A stretch of 64,000 nucleotides of DNA from Cristatella mucedo (GCA_009760855.2 WPIO01000005.1:11882001-11946000), one strand, 5' to 3'; numbered from the stretch's first letter, positions 31,122-43,811 are shown. A program made the numbers and translations. The notes: generated by a model from the sequence alone, not told the origin.

Positions 31122-32615
31122 GTATTTATCTAGCGACCGGTGTTTCTGGCTTTGCGGTACAATTACTTTAACAACACTGAGCAGGCAGTGCGCTAGACGG
31201 AGTGATTTGCCCCGATCTTCAAATCGTCAACTAATACTCCTTGGACAAGCTGCATGCCCGGCGTCTACGCACTCGAAGCTGTGCTTGGCCGATAGCCGCT
31301 GCGTCGTTTCTCGGTATGCGAGCATGTGTGGAGCTAGCGAATGTGACGAGCGCCTAGCCAATCATTAGTCGCTGCTGCCTACATGACAGTTGGCGCCAGG
31401 CCGGGCCGAGCCGAGCCTGCAGGCTGGACCCTGCTGATGTGCTAGCCTCGAAGTGCTGCACTGAGCACGAGCTGTCGGCAAGCCCGGCCCTATCGGCTGC
31501 ATCTGCAGTGCAGAGGTAGCACAGAGAGGCAGTGCAGGAAGAAAAGGCAGAAACGAGACTAATGGCCTTCCCTTTTAATTTAGCCAGGGAGCATTGGCCA
31601 GCATTGGTTGGAATAGAGCCTGCAGGCTTTCAGTTCTGTCCATCTGATAATTGCCAGAAAGGCCGGTCGGCATAGAACCGGTTAGTGGCAATGGAATTGG
31701 AATTGAATAAATTGGTGGGATCGTTCGTGCACATCTTTAATACTTTTTGTCAGTGGCAATGTGCAGTTTCTCGTTCAAATGTCCATCTGCGGTATCAAAT
31801 TTGATCAAGACAATATGAAAAATGCAATCACGGCATACTAGTAATATCTTCCGCGATGCCGTTCCTGTTTATATGATGTCGACCAGATAACAGATCCGAC
31901 TAATGGAACGTGGACAGTATTTCTTGTGACTCGACCTTCGGGATCTGGAGCCACAATACCCCTTTATTCGTTCACGAGATTTCGCCATGCTGTGCCAGTC
32001 ATGAGCGTAGCCAGAACTGGCTAAGGAATTTTCTAAATTTTGAAGGCTATAATGACTCTTGACCATTACAGAGCCAGTGTATTGAAGGGAAATGCACACA
32101 TCCTTTGTGGCAGGCCGTTCGGCTTGCAGTCAGCCCCCTCCGCTACGCCCCGGGCTTCACAGGAGAAGTGCCTTCACACAGTCGCATTTCACACAGTCGC
32201 TGGCTAGAATGTTACATGCCACTCACCGTCTATTGCTAAACGAAGTCACTCGGTTGATCCAAGCCACTGAACTCTGCGAATAAAGGTTCATATTCAAAAA
32301 AATAAGACAGCCGTGCTAAGAGGACTGGGTTTGACAGGGGACATTTTTTAACGCCAGCCAAGATCGGCCCTGCCCTCCCCCGGTCAGTGGCGTCCATTTT
32401 GATTGCATACATTAGATTGCATAGGTTTTGATGTGCATGAGATCATGCTGTGATAGACGCTTGCTATTGTACATACAGCTATTACCAATAGACGCTGCTT
32501 AAAACGTATGCATGCTCTGACATAAAAACGCAATCGTTTATACCTCAAATATGTCTAGCAAACACGTGCACATGTTGTGCTGCAGATAGCGAGTGTTTGC
32601 CTGCTTTCTGTTTAG
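31122..32615. other. Intron upstream of the alternative exon pair, nothing identified
   Basis: A GC-richer patch lies at about 31240-31520. No exon-like block resembling IVS2 was found, so I see no third alternative copy on this side. Confidence 0.45.
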
Positions 32616-32732
32616 CATCACGGTCAAACAGAGCAAATTGGATGGAAAGCGTTTAACAAGTACAGTGAGCTAGTCATGACCGGTATCTTTATTCTTGAGT
32701 GTATCATCAAGCTCTCAGCTCTTGGTATTAGG
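32616..32732 (+). CDS. Cav2: Cav2 alternative exon 'a': IVS2
   Basis: This 117-nt exon is phase 0 at both ends, with acceptor TGTTTAG and donor GTAAGG. It reads HHGQTEQIGWKAFNKYSELV, then MTGIFILECIIKLSALGIR. It has the same length and phase and the same FxLECxxKLxAxG core as the exon 441 bases downstream; about 11 of 39 residues agree. Either can join MMK to NYFRDAWN. It is therefore probably one member of a mutually exclusive pair. This copy is the more divergent from canonical Cav2. Confidence 0.85.
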
Positions 32733-33172
32733 GTAAGGGATGTGATTTGTGGCAGTGCCTTACAACTCTTCGAATGGTCGGAGCATGCCGTAATATCGTT
32801 ATGTCGTCTTGTAACGAAGTTATGCACTCCATTATTGCAGTGGATGCCATGCGAAATCCGTTCGCGCTTGTCCTAGCACGACACCATTATCGCTGAATTG
32901 TGTGAATGTCCATGCATGTCCGCAGTAGACCAAGTCACAGAAACCCGTCTTTGGAGTGCTAACTTTTTGGAATGTGCTACATCCATCAGGTTGCTGTATG
33001 GCTGCAGCAGTTGCCTGTAGAAGAACTCGAGAAAATCCTACAAATACCCCTATTGCATGGAGTATCAGTACATCACGGAAGCATGATTCATCACTATCTT
33101 GCACTGATTTGCTGTACTTTCTAGATTAACGCTGACATTGAAGTGGTTTCGTTTGCTATTTATCTGTTGCAG

Positions 33173-33289
33173 TATCATCAAGCCGAGAAAGATAGGATAT
33201 ACGCTGACGTACTATCAATCTTAAATACCGCATTTACGTCGATTTTTGCTCTGGAGTGCTTTTTGAAGCTTGCTGCATTTGGGCCGCAG
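33173..33289 (+). CDS. Cav2: Cav2 alternative exon 'b': IVS2
   Basis: This second 117-nt, phase 0/0 exon has acceptor TGTTGCAG and donor GTTTGC. It reads YHQAEKDRIYADVLSILNTA, then FTSIFALECFLKLAAFGPQ. It resembles the canonical Cav2 stretch LNIVFTSMFSMECVLKIIAFG more than exon 'a' does. Including both copies would insert a second S2 helix and ruin topology, so they are likely spliced as alternatives. The GTTTGC donor is weak, which may help regulation. Confidence 0.88.
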
Positions 33290-35000
33290 GTTTGCAGATT
33301 TCGTCTCCAGCCTAGAACAGATTCAAATTAGGGCGCTCATCCTGACCTGCTTGTGTCTTCGTGCATTTAATGCAGCTTCTAGCTAACCGCCGGCTTCTTC
33401 CGTCAGACGCCCGAGCTCGCCAGGCGCTAGCTTGTCCACTTAGCTGCACGAGCTCGCAAGTTTCTCCGAATTTGGCCATGCTGTTGGCGTCCAGCAAACG
33501 ATCGCATAGATCGTCAGCTTTCTGTCAATGTAGCCTACGCAGTAGCTTCTAAAACGCTTAGCAAGCCGTAGCTGCTGCATGGCTTTATCAAGTATAGCTA
33601 CTAGCGGCTTAGAGGAGTTACCGTAGCATTAGCTGTCTTGAGCGCGAGCCAAGCAAGGACGTAGGAAGAGGCAGGGGCTCAGGGGCTGAAGTCCTCTCAC
33701 TCCCGCCGGTAGGGCAGCCCGGCAGCTTGAGCAGATCGAGCTCAACTTCCGTCGCCCAGCATTCGAGGACATTTCCATTAGCCTTCTGGGGAAACTCGCA
33801 GGTCCTTCCGAGTGGCTGCAAGGTGTTTTGGGAGGGATCGCCAACCTCGTTCGAAAAGCACGCTGTGCCGCGAGCCACCGGCCGGCTTGCCTGGAGGGCC
33901 GCACTAAACCCCAAAGGATGGGCAGCCATGACGGCACCTGGCGCGGCGCTCCATTTTTGAATCTGGATCTCGTGGGCTAGGATCAAGGCCTGTAGAATGG
34001 TACGGCTATAATCGCCGGCGTCGATGCTTTTAAGGCTCGTAGAGTTTCAGGCTCAGTCGGAAATGAGGATTAGCAGCTGGCTAAGCAGAGGTCTAAGGGC
34101 CTCATACTGGGCGGCACGCCTTAGGTTCGCAGCTTGAAGGTATTTCCCTTGAGGGAGGCTTCAAATTCCTTTGCGAAAAGGCTACGAAAGCCTGTCGGAG
34201 AAGGAATCTTCCCATCAAGCTTTAGGTAATCCAAGCGGAATGCGCCTCAGTCTCGTTCTAGGCGACTCGGGCTTCCATCAGTGTGGCGTTAAGTTGCCGA
34301 ACGCAGTTCAGACTCTGCCAGAATGGGACTCGGGATGGGGACTCTTAAATGACGTAAGAGCTACCCGGCGCTCTAATCAGGGGTGCTCAAATCAGGGTTC
34401 GCCGATAGAAGAGGTAAAGATTTCTCTTCGAGTGATGCAATAGAAACGTTTGCACTGGAGGTACGAATAAGGGCAGCGGGATGGAGCACCTTCCAACTTC
34501 GCAGATTGTCTCCATCGGGGGGGGGGACGGTCGCATTGCATAGAAGGATGCTAAAGTGGCATTTCGTGCAGCGGCTCTCATTCTGCGCTCTGGCTCCGAG
34601 TTGGGCTGCTGGAGTGAGCCTCCAGTTGACGAATGGCTGGAAGAAATTCAACTTCTTCGCCGCATGCTGCATAACGGCGACGATTTACGGCTATTAACCA
34701 CAGCAGCAGGTCACCCGAGGATGCTAACATTCAGCCACGTTGTCTTTGATTTCTCTAGCAAGGGAACGAGATGTGGCCGCATTATCTGTAAAGCCTTAAG
34801 CCCCCCGGCAATTCTTTAAGGAGCTACAAGGCTTAGTGAGCTACTCTAGAGGCTTGTCGGAAGGCGCACGAAGATTCAAGGTTTTTCTCAGGACCAGTAG
34901 TCTTATGTTGGCTTAGATAGGCTGCTAGTGCTGAAGGTTACTACGGAGTGCGTGGTAAATGCGACACGATTGAAATCGTAGAGTCACTAAAGAGGCTGTT
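33290..35000. other. GC-rich unidentified segment within an intron
   Basis: From about 33390 to 34860 the base composition is clearly richer in G and C than the neighbouring introns. Longer ORFs occur on both strands (for example minus 33618-33986 and plus 34383-34697). I recognise no domain. It could be a decayed mobile element of an unrecognised kind or a compositional island. Confidence 0.4.
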
Positions 35001-37272
35001 CTTTTTAAATAAGTGCAAATGCAGCGAGGCTAGCTAAACTGGGCGCTTGTAGGCTCTCAAAATGGGGGCACACAATTATCCGGATAGAAAGAGATTTAAT
35101 TCTCCGTAGGGTGTTGTAAAAATTTATTATTGTCTTTATTGTCCTTTTTATGATGTCAAATGAGGCTCCCGGACAGCATGCAGCTACCTGCTCTCCATAA
35201 ACGCTCTTAAAAGCTCGACTGCTTATTAAAGTGAATAGAGTAAGAATCATTAGGAGTAAAAAAAAGCTAGTTTGTCTCAAGGGGTAAGGGAACTTTTTCG
35301 TTCCTAATCATTTTTTAAATAAAGGCCTTCACCTTGCCTCATATTTCTCGAGGTCTAGGCTTAGTTCTCTCCAGTGGTCCATGTAACGCCTTGCGGGTTC
35401 TTGAAAAGGATTCCGTTTCTTTGCCCACCGCTGGCACCGGGATCGAACTAATCATCAGACGAATAAGAGAGGGCTACTGAGCATCATACACATACAGTTC
35501 CTTAACCACGACTTAATCTGATTTCTGGAGAGCCGGGATATATTTGTGCCCTGCATTTGACAATCCTCTATTGTTAAGACACTCTGATGGAGGTCGGTCG
35601 GCAGAGACGTGTGGAAAGAGGATAGATTATTCCAAACGGTACTAGCCGAGTCCTCGGAGTTCGACCTGACTACTGGCAAGAATAAGCACACTTGGTGCTT
35701 GAGTTGATGCATTTACAAACCTACACCAGGCATGTGCAAGACTGCCGCAGTCATGTCGGGTCTTCACCTGCACTCGTTTTTTGTAGAAGCTCACGTCGGA
35801 AGTAATTTTTCTAAAGATTCTATAGGTTCTCGTTAGCAATGCAAAAAGTTTTGCCTTGCAAAGGATATGGCTTTTTGTTGCAATAATAACGTCCCGCAAT
35901 AATGAACCACTGCACTGCTGAGTGTGATTGCAGATGGTAAAAGCATGTGCAGACATACTGTTTCACAAGTCTAATCACAAAACAAGAAACCTGCTTTATA
36001 TTGCAGCAGCAGCTACCCTGCAGTGTAGCTTTGCTTGACATTCAGATGCTTGCTTGATATTGCAATATTTCCTTACTCGTTGTAACCTCGGCAGTCAGCC
36101 GCTTACCCACCGCAACCCATCATTTGATGTTTTTCACGCGTGTCTGAAGTGGAGGTGACCACGGCCGTGAGTATCAAGCTTTTGTTTGAACGATCTTGTG
36201 CTGCAATGCATCCTAGCTTTCCCTATTACTGTGCTACGAAATAATTTACTCTGAGTACTTCTTCAATGTGTATCTTTGAGATTGCTCCGATTGCAGTATG
36301 TCGGGGTTGGAAGGGGCAACACTCACTTGCAAGTTGTCCTGCGCCTAGTTGCACAAAATTCAGCACGGTCGGCATTTCAATTCTTTGTAGCTAGCGAGAA
36401 TGAGCAACTCAGCCGAAGACTGGTCTCATTTTTTTAGTGGTCTCGCTCAAATAAAAACGTTGAGTGAAAATCTCGCCCCATTTTTAATTCATAGACGTGT
36501 CTTGTGCGCGTTCTTCTCTAGTGCTAGTTCTCTAGAAATCTGGCTGATCATGGTCAACCTCCTGAGTAGCGTATCTTTAGAATACCCCTCCGCTTCCAGA
36601 TTTGCTAACTCTCTAGCATTAGAGGCCACTGACCGAAATGGATAGCTAGCTATCTGATTTGATCTGAGGTAGGCGGTGGTAATGATGTGGTGGCAGGGTT
36701 TCCAAAGAAGACTTCATGCCTCAAAATTTAAGATTAATCGAACGTGCATGCTAGTCTTTTAAATCGAAGAAAGTCGAGTCTCTCATTCTAAACAACTTAC
36801 ATTGAATCCGATCGAAAAAGAAATTCGCTAACAAATTGTAACTCAGATCCACACGGCTCACCGTGCCTTCACCACTGCAAAAATGAGCTGTTGTATTACT
36901 GAATGTCGTCTTCTGCCTCCAGAAAAATACATTTAGCCGTATCTTTTTTTTGCTTAATTACTTTTGGCGACAGATTATCTCGCTTTGCCGAACCAGGCTG
37001 TGGAGCCAACTTTTCAATTCGGATATAGTGATGGTATTTTCTCTACTGATGCCAACTCGGAAACATTTTGTTTAAACTACTGCTCTTATGTCTTACAATT
37101 TGTCAGCTGCTCCTTATAAATGTTAGCGCTGCTAGACTTCTCACCGTTTGTTGATTGCATGAGATGAAAGCTGTTTGGTATCAATTGTTTAAGTTAAGTC
37201 ATTTAGGCATTGAGTTCACTAGAAGCAAACCTCGCTGTGTAGGTTCGCATAGCTTTGTTTGTTTCTCAATAG
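35001..37272. other. Intron, mostly unidentified
   Basis: 35070-35125 carries a short LINE-like tail (GATAGAAAGAGATTTAATTC, TCCGTAGGGTG). Minus-strand 35560-35660 (reading STVWNNLSS) faintly echoes a LINE C-terminus. Nothing else was seen. Confidence 0.4.
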
Positions 37273-37356
37273 AACTACTTTCGAGACGCTTGGAATATCT
37301 TCGACTTCGTCACGGTTGTCGGAAGTACACTGGATGTCCTCGTTACGTACATAAAC
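37273..37356 (+). CDS. Cav2: Cav2 exon: IVS3
   Basis: It reads [20 protein letters not shown], then DVLVTYIN, matching [18 protein letters not shown]. The acceptor is CTCAATAG and the donor GTGAGT; phase 0 in and out. Confidence 0.95.
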
Positions 37357-37936
37357 GTGAGTTACACAGTCTGAATCAGAAACTTCTTTGGCGCCCCCAC
37401 AACGAAATGCAAAGCCGCGTACGATGCCCTACTATGTATGCAGCCGATTCCCGCCGCTGCCAAATGCAACGTGTTGCGTGCGTGATAGCCATGCCTCACC
37501 TGTAGCCTCTGTTCCTCTGATGTAATTCTTTTACAGTGTAGCTTGCCCAAACGTTAGCACCTCCTTTCATAGAAAAATATCAAAATTAATACAAATCAAA
37601 CACAATTTTTGACGCAAGAAAACTTTTTAAAACCAAATCAGAACTTATTTATACGGTGGACAGTATTTAAAACTTATTAGTCTGGTGGAGAATCTGCTGT
37701 TCAAATTCATGTGCTATAAAATGTGATCTTAACTTTTTATTTGTCTACGACACAGCACAAACGGCTGTTAAAGCCAATGGAGATAAGTCGTCATTCGTGA
37801 TAGTGACACACTTTCCTATCCCTTATGTTGTGCGTCACTTAGATCTCCCCTCTCGAAAGAAAAGATGAATGCTAGTAATAATAATAATAATAATAATAAT
37901 GATAATGCATTTGAATGGTTTACTTGGAGATCTAAA

Positions 37937-37973
<37 letters not shown>
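37937..37973. repeat. (TC)n microsatellite
   Basis: TC repeat with one TTT interruption, in the IVS3-IVS4 intron. A short (AAT)n run precedes it at 37877-37901. Confidence 0.9.
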
Positions 37974-38154
37974 ATCTCGATCTCCCTCTATGTTATTTGC
38001 AATTGCTCAGACGGAAGCATGTCAATTGATAAATGATGACATCTTCTTTGTCAGTAGGCAATAGAATACAACGGACAATTCACATGGCTATGCAAATTTC
38101 TGAGAAACAGGTAGTGGTTTTGTAGTTTTTTTTTATTTCAAGTAAAAAGACATT

Positions 38155-38560
38155 ATGTTCAGACGTCGGGAGTGAGTTCCCGGCTTTGCGAGCATACGAA
38201 CTGAGATCTCTGAAAGATTTGAGCTTTGTTAGAGGCTCACGCAGGCGATTGAGTCGTAAGAGTGGGTGGTCGGATGCCTAACCTGACGGAGAAGTAGCTC
38301 GGATTGGTATGCCGAACCAAGAGGATTAGGCCCGTACAAGTGATTCAACGAACCTTACAGTCGATAGGCGGCTTGATTGGGAGCCGGTGTAAAAAGGCGA
38401 GAAGTAGCGTAATATAGTTGTTTCGACGTTCATGGCAAGCAAACATATCATTTTGGCCCAACTGTACGCGTCTTATTAGACAGCTGCACGTGCACGGAGA
38501 CCAGCGAGTAGCGAGTTGACGAAGCAGTTTATAGAAGCGAGTTGCAAGAAGGATGCCGAG
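38155..38560 (-). repeat. LINE family A fragment
   Basis: Minus-strand match to the RT C-terminal and 3' region: GTCGGGAGTGAGTTCCCGGC, GAGCATACGAACTGAGATCT, AGAGTGGGTGG, CTTGATTGGGAGCCGGTG, GCTGCACG. It is decayed, and a SINE A copy is joined to its upstream edge. Confidence 0.75.
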
Positions 38561-38561
38561 C

Positions 38562-38697
38562 TGGATTGGTCCAGCGGTTAAGGTGCTATGCCCCGACCAA
38601 GGTCTGACTGTGGTCGTGGGCTCGACCCCTGGGGCAGATGTGAAGCGCCTGAGTAAACATTAAGTTCTCTTGGGGCGCTATACAAATGAATTATTTA
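38562..38697 (+). repeat. SINE family A, well preserved copy
   Basis: Best reference copy: TGGTCCAGCGGTTAAGGTGC (A box), GTGGGCTCGACCCCTGG (B box), GTGAAGCGCCTGAGTAAACA, TTAAGTTCTCTTGGGGCGCT, ATACAAATGAATTATTT. The last 60 bases align with the LINE family A 3' end. Confidence 0.92.
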
Positions 38698-39401
38698 AGA
38701 AGTCGGGATATTACAAATGCACGAAAGTCCGAATATGTGCAGTGATACATAACCGAAAGTAAGCAGGTGTGTCTTCGGAGTTGGTGAAATCACTTAGTGA
38801 CACGATAAAGGTGCTACAAGTCTTTTTGAAGAGGTATGCTTTTCTCAAAAAACTTTTCAACAATAGGTAAAATATATATGTATTACCAGACTGATCCAAG
38901 TATTATCAATAAAAACCTGATGAAACGGTACGTGGCCCCCAGCAAGTAGAGTCTTACCGGGTACATTTACCATCTTTTAAAATGCCGACTACCTCGATGT
39001 TGTCAGGAATTTGCCTCCATCTTCCAGCGCTACAGGCTTGCAAGCTTGCTGTTTGCAAGCAAAAAATTCCGAATGACCGGGACTGGAGCTAGAGTTTGAT
39101 GACACCGATTTCAAGTTCGAATGCTGCCGGTTACTATACTGTGGTTCGCCACTGGTGCGAGGCAGAGATAAGAGCGCCATTGTTTTGTGCTCTTCTTGAA
39201 GCCTCGTGTTTAGAACTATGTATGAAGTATTTTTCCTTTCTTTCACAATAGTAGACACGTTTCTTTCCGCCTTTGTGCGTCAGTTTGATTGCGTCCAAGG
39301 AACGGCTATTCCTAGCTGATGCTAATGGGATCATCAACACATAATACAGTGTATTTTATTGCATCACCGGCTTCTTATCAAACATCGATCTACTTCAAGA
39401 T

Positions 39402-39402
<1 letters not shown>

Positions 39403-39467
<65 letters not shown>

Positions 39468-39485
39468 CCTCTCTCTCTCTCTCTC
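39403..39485. repeat. (CT)n microsatellite
   Basis: About 80 bases of CT with rare T interruptions, next to a LINE family 3 fragment. Confidence 0.95.
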
Positions 39486-39499
39486 ATGTGAAGGTTGCT

Positions 39500-40066
39500 T
39501 TGCTTGCTTGCACCAGCCTACCCATCCTATCCTACATCCGTACCTTCCAATCTTAGCCCCCTATTAGACCTCTTCACTCTTTGAGTGTACTCACGAACTT
39601 CCCGCTTCTCAGCATCTATTTATATTACCATCTCCTGCACTAAATTAAAATATTTTAGTGATATAGCCTTCACGTAAGCATGCAAGTTTGTACTTCGCTT
39701 CCGACTATGATCACAACCAGCAATAACCTTCCATCTTTCAAGTCATAGCTAAAGACCCTCCATTTGTCGCGGTTAGATGTTTCTTTACCCCAGTGAGCTT
39801 GTCTCTTTTCTTTTTGCCGTGTAATTTGCATGCTTGTGAAGGATTCAGAGAAAGAGATTCTACTGACCGATGGTCATGAATTTCTTAATGGCTGCTTTTG
39901 CATGCTGGCCTAAGCATAATATTTGCTTGTATTTGTATGTTTGATACCTGTTATGCCACTAACTCTTGGGTACTGATTCTCTTATAGTGAGTTGAAAAGC
40001 ACCTGAATAGAGACTGGTTGTCTTAAAAGTGCTTTAAAAGCAACGTGTTATTATTATTATTTTATA
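39500..40066 (+). repeat. LINE 3' end, family 3
   Basis: Second copy of the 3545-4152 element: CCAGTGAGCTTGTCTCTTTT, CCGATGGTCATGAATTTC, GGGTACTGATTCTCTTATAG, GAAAAGCACCTGAATAGAGA, TTATTATTATT tail. The terminal hairpin again has AGCACC and GTGCTTT stem halves. Confidence 0.65.
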
Positions 40067-41224
40067 TATCAGTCCGACTGTCTGACTCTCACTTCAGAGG
40101 AATGGCAGAAAGCACATAGAAACATGCAGTATTCTGCGATGATATATTCCGTAATTCTTACGTGGTACGTAATTCTGTAAGTAAAGTATTAGTAGTCATA
40201 TTATTCATTCGGCGGAACCTAAAATTATCAGTGAAGGGTTAGTAAGATTCTTTTTAAAGTTTTGTAAGCAAGAGGACTCAACAATAACTTATTTACGAAG
40301 ACAGCAAGGAGGAAGCAGGGATGTGCCTTGAGAACTCGCTTATTCTACTAACAGTACACTGACAATTGTAGCACGTGTCAGAAGTTTTAGACGGGCCAAT
40401 ATTTAACTTCATCTATAAAGGAAATTCTGACGCGAGTCGTGCTTCCTAGCTGAAATTGCTTTATTTTAATGGCACGAAGTGAAAGTGTTCATACGTCAAT
40501 CACTTGTGTATGGTTTGCATGAAACAATGCGCGCGGGAATTGTGTTTCATTTGAACATTCAAGTAAAAATTTCGGATTTACTTTTACTCGTGCAATAAAC
40601 CTACTAATAGGCAGATGCAGTGGCAACTGACTCAGTAGACAGATTTGTACAGCGGCAGAAGAGCCTTGACAGCTTTCATACAGCTTTCAGCGGGAAATAT
40701 AGGATTACCTGCTGCAGATCTATAACTTAAGGACTTAGGTCCTAAAGTGCGAGTGCTCATGCTCTGGTACACTTTCCATGATAGCACTGGCTAGTTGAGC
40801 TACGAGGTCTTTATTTTCGTTGTTCGACAATAAAGGCCATTTACACTCTCCAAACGTCCGCATATAAGATAGTCCCTTTGAAGGTGTTCTGTTAATCAAG
40901 TATTGTATAATGCGATACCTGCCACACCTGAGTAGAATTTCTGTGAGTAAAGCACATACATCGTTTGAGGGCCGTTTGATGTGCAACTGTCGCTCATACC
41001 TTTGCCTTCCTCTAGCGTCCTGCATTTAATGGCTGTATGCAGTTTGAATAGCTATTGTTAAGCGACGATCTGCTTTGCTATGTTGCATCCTATAATGGCA
41101 GGTAAATAAAAATATAATGTATAATGTCTTATAATGTCAGGTAAATGCTACGCAAGGCACGCATTAGATGAGCCTGCCTCAGCAGGGCGCTTATCTGAGC
41201 GCGCCATGTTTTTAATTTTTGCAG
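40067..41224. other. Intron; one SINE B tail, otherwise unidentified
   Basis: Minus-strand SINE B-like tail at about 40651-40700 (AGCGGCAGAAGAGCCTTGAC). No exon-like block was found. Confidence 0.4.
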
Positions 41225-41347
41225 ACTCGATACATGTTCATTAGCCTCTCATTTCTGCGCTTATTCAGAGCTGCGAGGCTCATTAAATTGCTTCGTCGAG
41301 GATACACCGTGCGAATCTTGTTGTGGACTTTCGTCCAGTCGTTCAAG
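41225..41347 (+). CDS. Cav2: Cav2 exon: IVS4 voltage sensor and S4-S5 linker
   Basis: It reads [20 protein letters not shown], then [20 protein letters not shown] and K. The S4 pattern is R, R, R, K, R, R, as in Cav2 ([32 protein letters not shown]). Phase 0 in and out. Confidence 0.96.
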
Positions 41348-42146
41348 GTAACTGCAGTGAAATGCGGCAGTTATAGCCCATGAGTGATCTCCCGCGAACG
41401 CTTCGCTTCGGCATTGGCTTGGGTTTTTGCGCCTAGTGCCGATCGAAGTTACACTGATTATAGTTAGTCACCACGTATCAATAACAATTTCGCTGATTAT
41501 TTCTATGAAAGCGCACAGTGCAAATAGCAAAGTCTCGTAGCACGCCATGCCGCATTTTTTTCGCTCAAAAGATCTGTACATCTCAATTCAGCCTTTTTTC
41601 CACCGATCAATTAATCTTTAGCACCTATGCTCTATTTGTCTATTCGATATGCTTCGTTGGCCGAATTAGACTGGTGGTTTACTAGTGTAAGCAACTCGGT
41701 TCCTCCTTCACATATTGTTTAGTGTTTGTGAGCGTATGGTGTTTTATTAATGTTCCGTGCTCCAACGGTCAGTCAGACTATGGATACATAACTGATCTGT
41801 GGCTGTACAGTCTTTCAAGGCTGGCCGATGATGCAGGCATAGTGTGATCAATGGGGATCAATGGTACTAGTTTTCCGATGATCAATAGACTTTGATAAAG
41901 GGTTCTAGAGACCTCCACTCAGTAGGAATCGCATACTCTAGATCAAGCAGCATTTTGACCTGAAGGGTTCGAAACTCACTTTTACATTCCAGTATTATAT
42001 TTTTTCCGGGTAACCTATCTGAACTCATTCCCAATCAGCTTAAGCATCGTACTCTCCTTGCCCATGTCTCCTACTGAGCTTATAACCAAGCTACACTGTG
42101 CCTGTGGTGACATCGGCTGCTCGAGATAGTGTGTGTGTGCGTTTTT

Positions 42147-42184
<38 letters not shown>

Positions 42185-42329
42185 GGCTGTTAAAAAGGAA
42201 CACTGAAAAGATTTTCTTGGGCACCTAGCAATTCAATTCTGATTGTATTATTGGTGGTCAATGATATCTGCTGTCTGAAATTTACCACTGAGAGAGAACC
42301 TATGTCATTGCATCGCTATTTCAGTGACA
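41348..42329. other. Intron with a (GA)n microsatellite
   Basis: (GA)n at 42150-42180 preceded by a GTGTGTGTG run. Nothing else was identified. Confidence 0.5.
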
Positions 42330-42450
42330 CTCACGCGAGTCCATTTGTGCTCGATGGTATCAATCGCTGCCGATAGATCTAGTAGAATTTCAGAGACACT
42401 TAACTAAGCAAGCATTGCTGAGAAAGGCGATTCGCACACGAGTAGTCAAT
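42330..42450 (-). repeat. LINE RT fragment
   Basis: The plus-strand text GTGCTCGATGGTATCAATCG and CTGCCGATAGATCTAGTAGA, read on the minus strand, gives LLDLSAAIDTIEH, the RT motif A region of L2/CR1-like elements. Downstream limits are unclear; 42451-43212 may contain more of the same, decayed. Confidence 0.6.
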
Positions 42451-43212
42451 GAGCTTCTATACTACTTTGTGGAATGATTAAGTCCTAATCAGAACAGGAA
42501 TTTACTTGCTTGTTTGGTGTCATAGTTTAAGCGTCTAGTAGCCCTGCCTTACTCTCGAGCAAATCTGGTATAAATACCAAAAAAGATAAGGGGCACAATT
42601 TCTCGTTGCGTAACGTTGGCTTCCTAATGAGTTCCCTGATAATGGCCTCCCTGACAGGTTTAGGGTGGAAAGAAAGGAGAATACCAAATATTGAATATTC
42701 TTTTTATTATGACGAAGAGCTGCAAATATAGGCATCACGTAATGAAAACCTTAAGTTTGGTGTGTAGTTTTAATTAATAAACATTGCTCATGCAGACAGT
42801 GACTTTGAAATGCTCGTCATTGCCCGATAAGAGCAAATGGATTTTTAATTACTTTGTCTTTTATTTGTATTTAGACTTCCTTCATAGAGCAAATTACGCC
42901 AAAAGATTTATTTTTAGCATAAGTTATCTTACGGTGTTATTTGTTGATGACAATATCACTTCTATAAAAGTACTACAGTCAGTTCTCAGCTGTACAGGTA
43001 CTAGTCACTCACAGTACAGAGTGGCCATGCAAAAGGTCGAGTAGCAGCTGTTATCTTGAAAAATGTTTGCTCTTAAAATCTAACCACAGCTGGGCTGTGA
43101 TACTCATGTGTAGATTTCGTCATGATTCTGATCTCAGTGGTTGCACAGCCGTTCTTATAGATGAGTTAGAGTAGTATCCGTGTCTGTTCACTTGGAAAAA
43201 GATTAGCCCTAA

Positions 43213-43700
43213 TGTAATGTAATGTAATGTAATATAATGTATCTCCGTCAGTAACTCCACAAAGTCATAAAGACCATGTGGGTGTTACGCAGGAGAGTTT
43301 TGTATAGCCCACTCACAGCCTAAGCGGCTTTCGGTACGCATTCGGTAGCCAACAGACTTCGTCTCACGCAACAAAGTGAAAGTGGGAAGCATAGCAGAGT
43401 TAGGAGAGCAGTTGAGGTAGTGAGTAGCATAGAAGTAGCAGCTCAGGACCGCTGAAAAAAGATGTGCCATAGTCGGCAGTTGGAGAGTAGATGTCGTTGC
43501 GTAAGAATTGTGGAAGCGAGTTCCACAGTCTAGGACCTGCAGAGCTAAAGCTTCTGTCGCCAACTGTCTTTAAGCGGAGGAATGGGACAGCTAATTTATT
43601 GTCCACACAGGACCTGAGGGCGCGAACAGGCTGAAACTGATGCAGCCCTGACATATTACAGCCGTCACCCAACCTTATAAAATGAAAAATCGCCATCTAA
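43213..43700 (-). repeat. LINE family 2 3' part, best copy
   Basis: Minus-strand reading gives LRLKTVGDRSFSSAGPRLWN, then SLPQFLRNDIYSPTADYGTS, the typical C-terminus of L2/CR1-like RT proteins. The UTR ends GACTTTGTGGAGTTACTGAC with a (TTACA)n tail at 43213-43240. It is 5'-truncated. Confidence 0.85.
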
Positions 43701-43811
43701 AAGCCAAAAACGATCGAGTACGTCATTTAAGTATATACGGCGAATCATGCATTTTATATGTAGCACATGGAATCGCCTGATGCGTTCTGACATAATTTTC
43801 ACTCATTTTAG

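Noticed and set aside
33618-33986. 122-codon minus-strand ORF in a GC-rich segment
   Set aside because: Overlaps other long ORFs on both strands, as expected in GC-rich DNA; no domain recognised.
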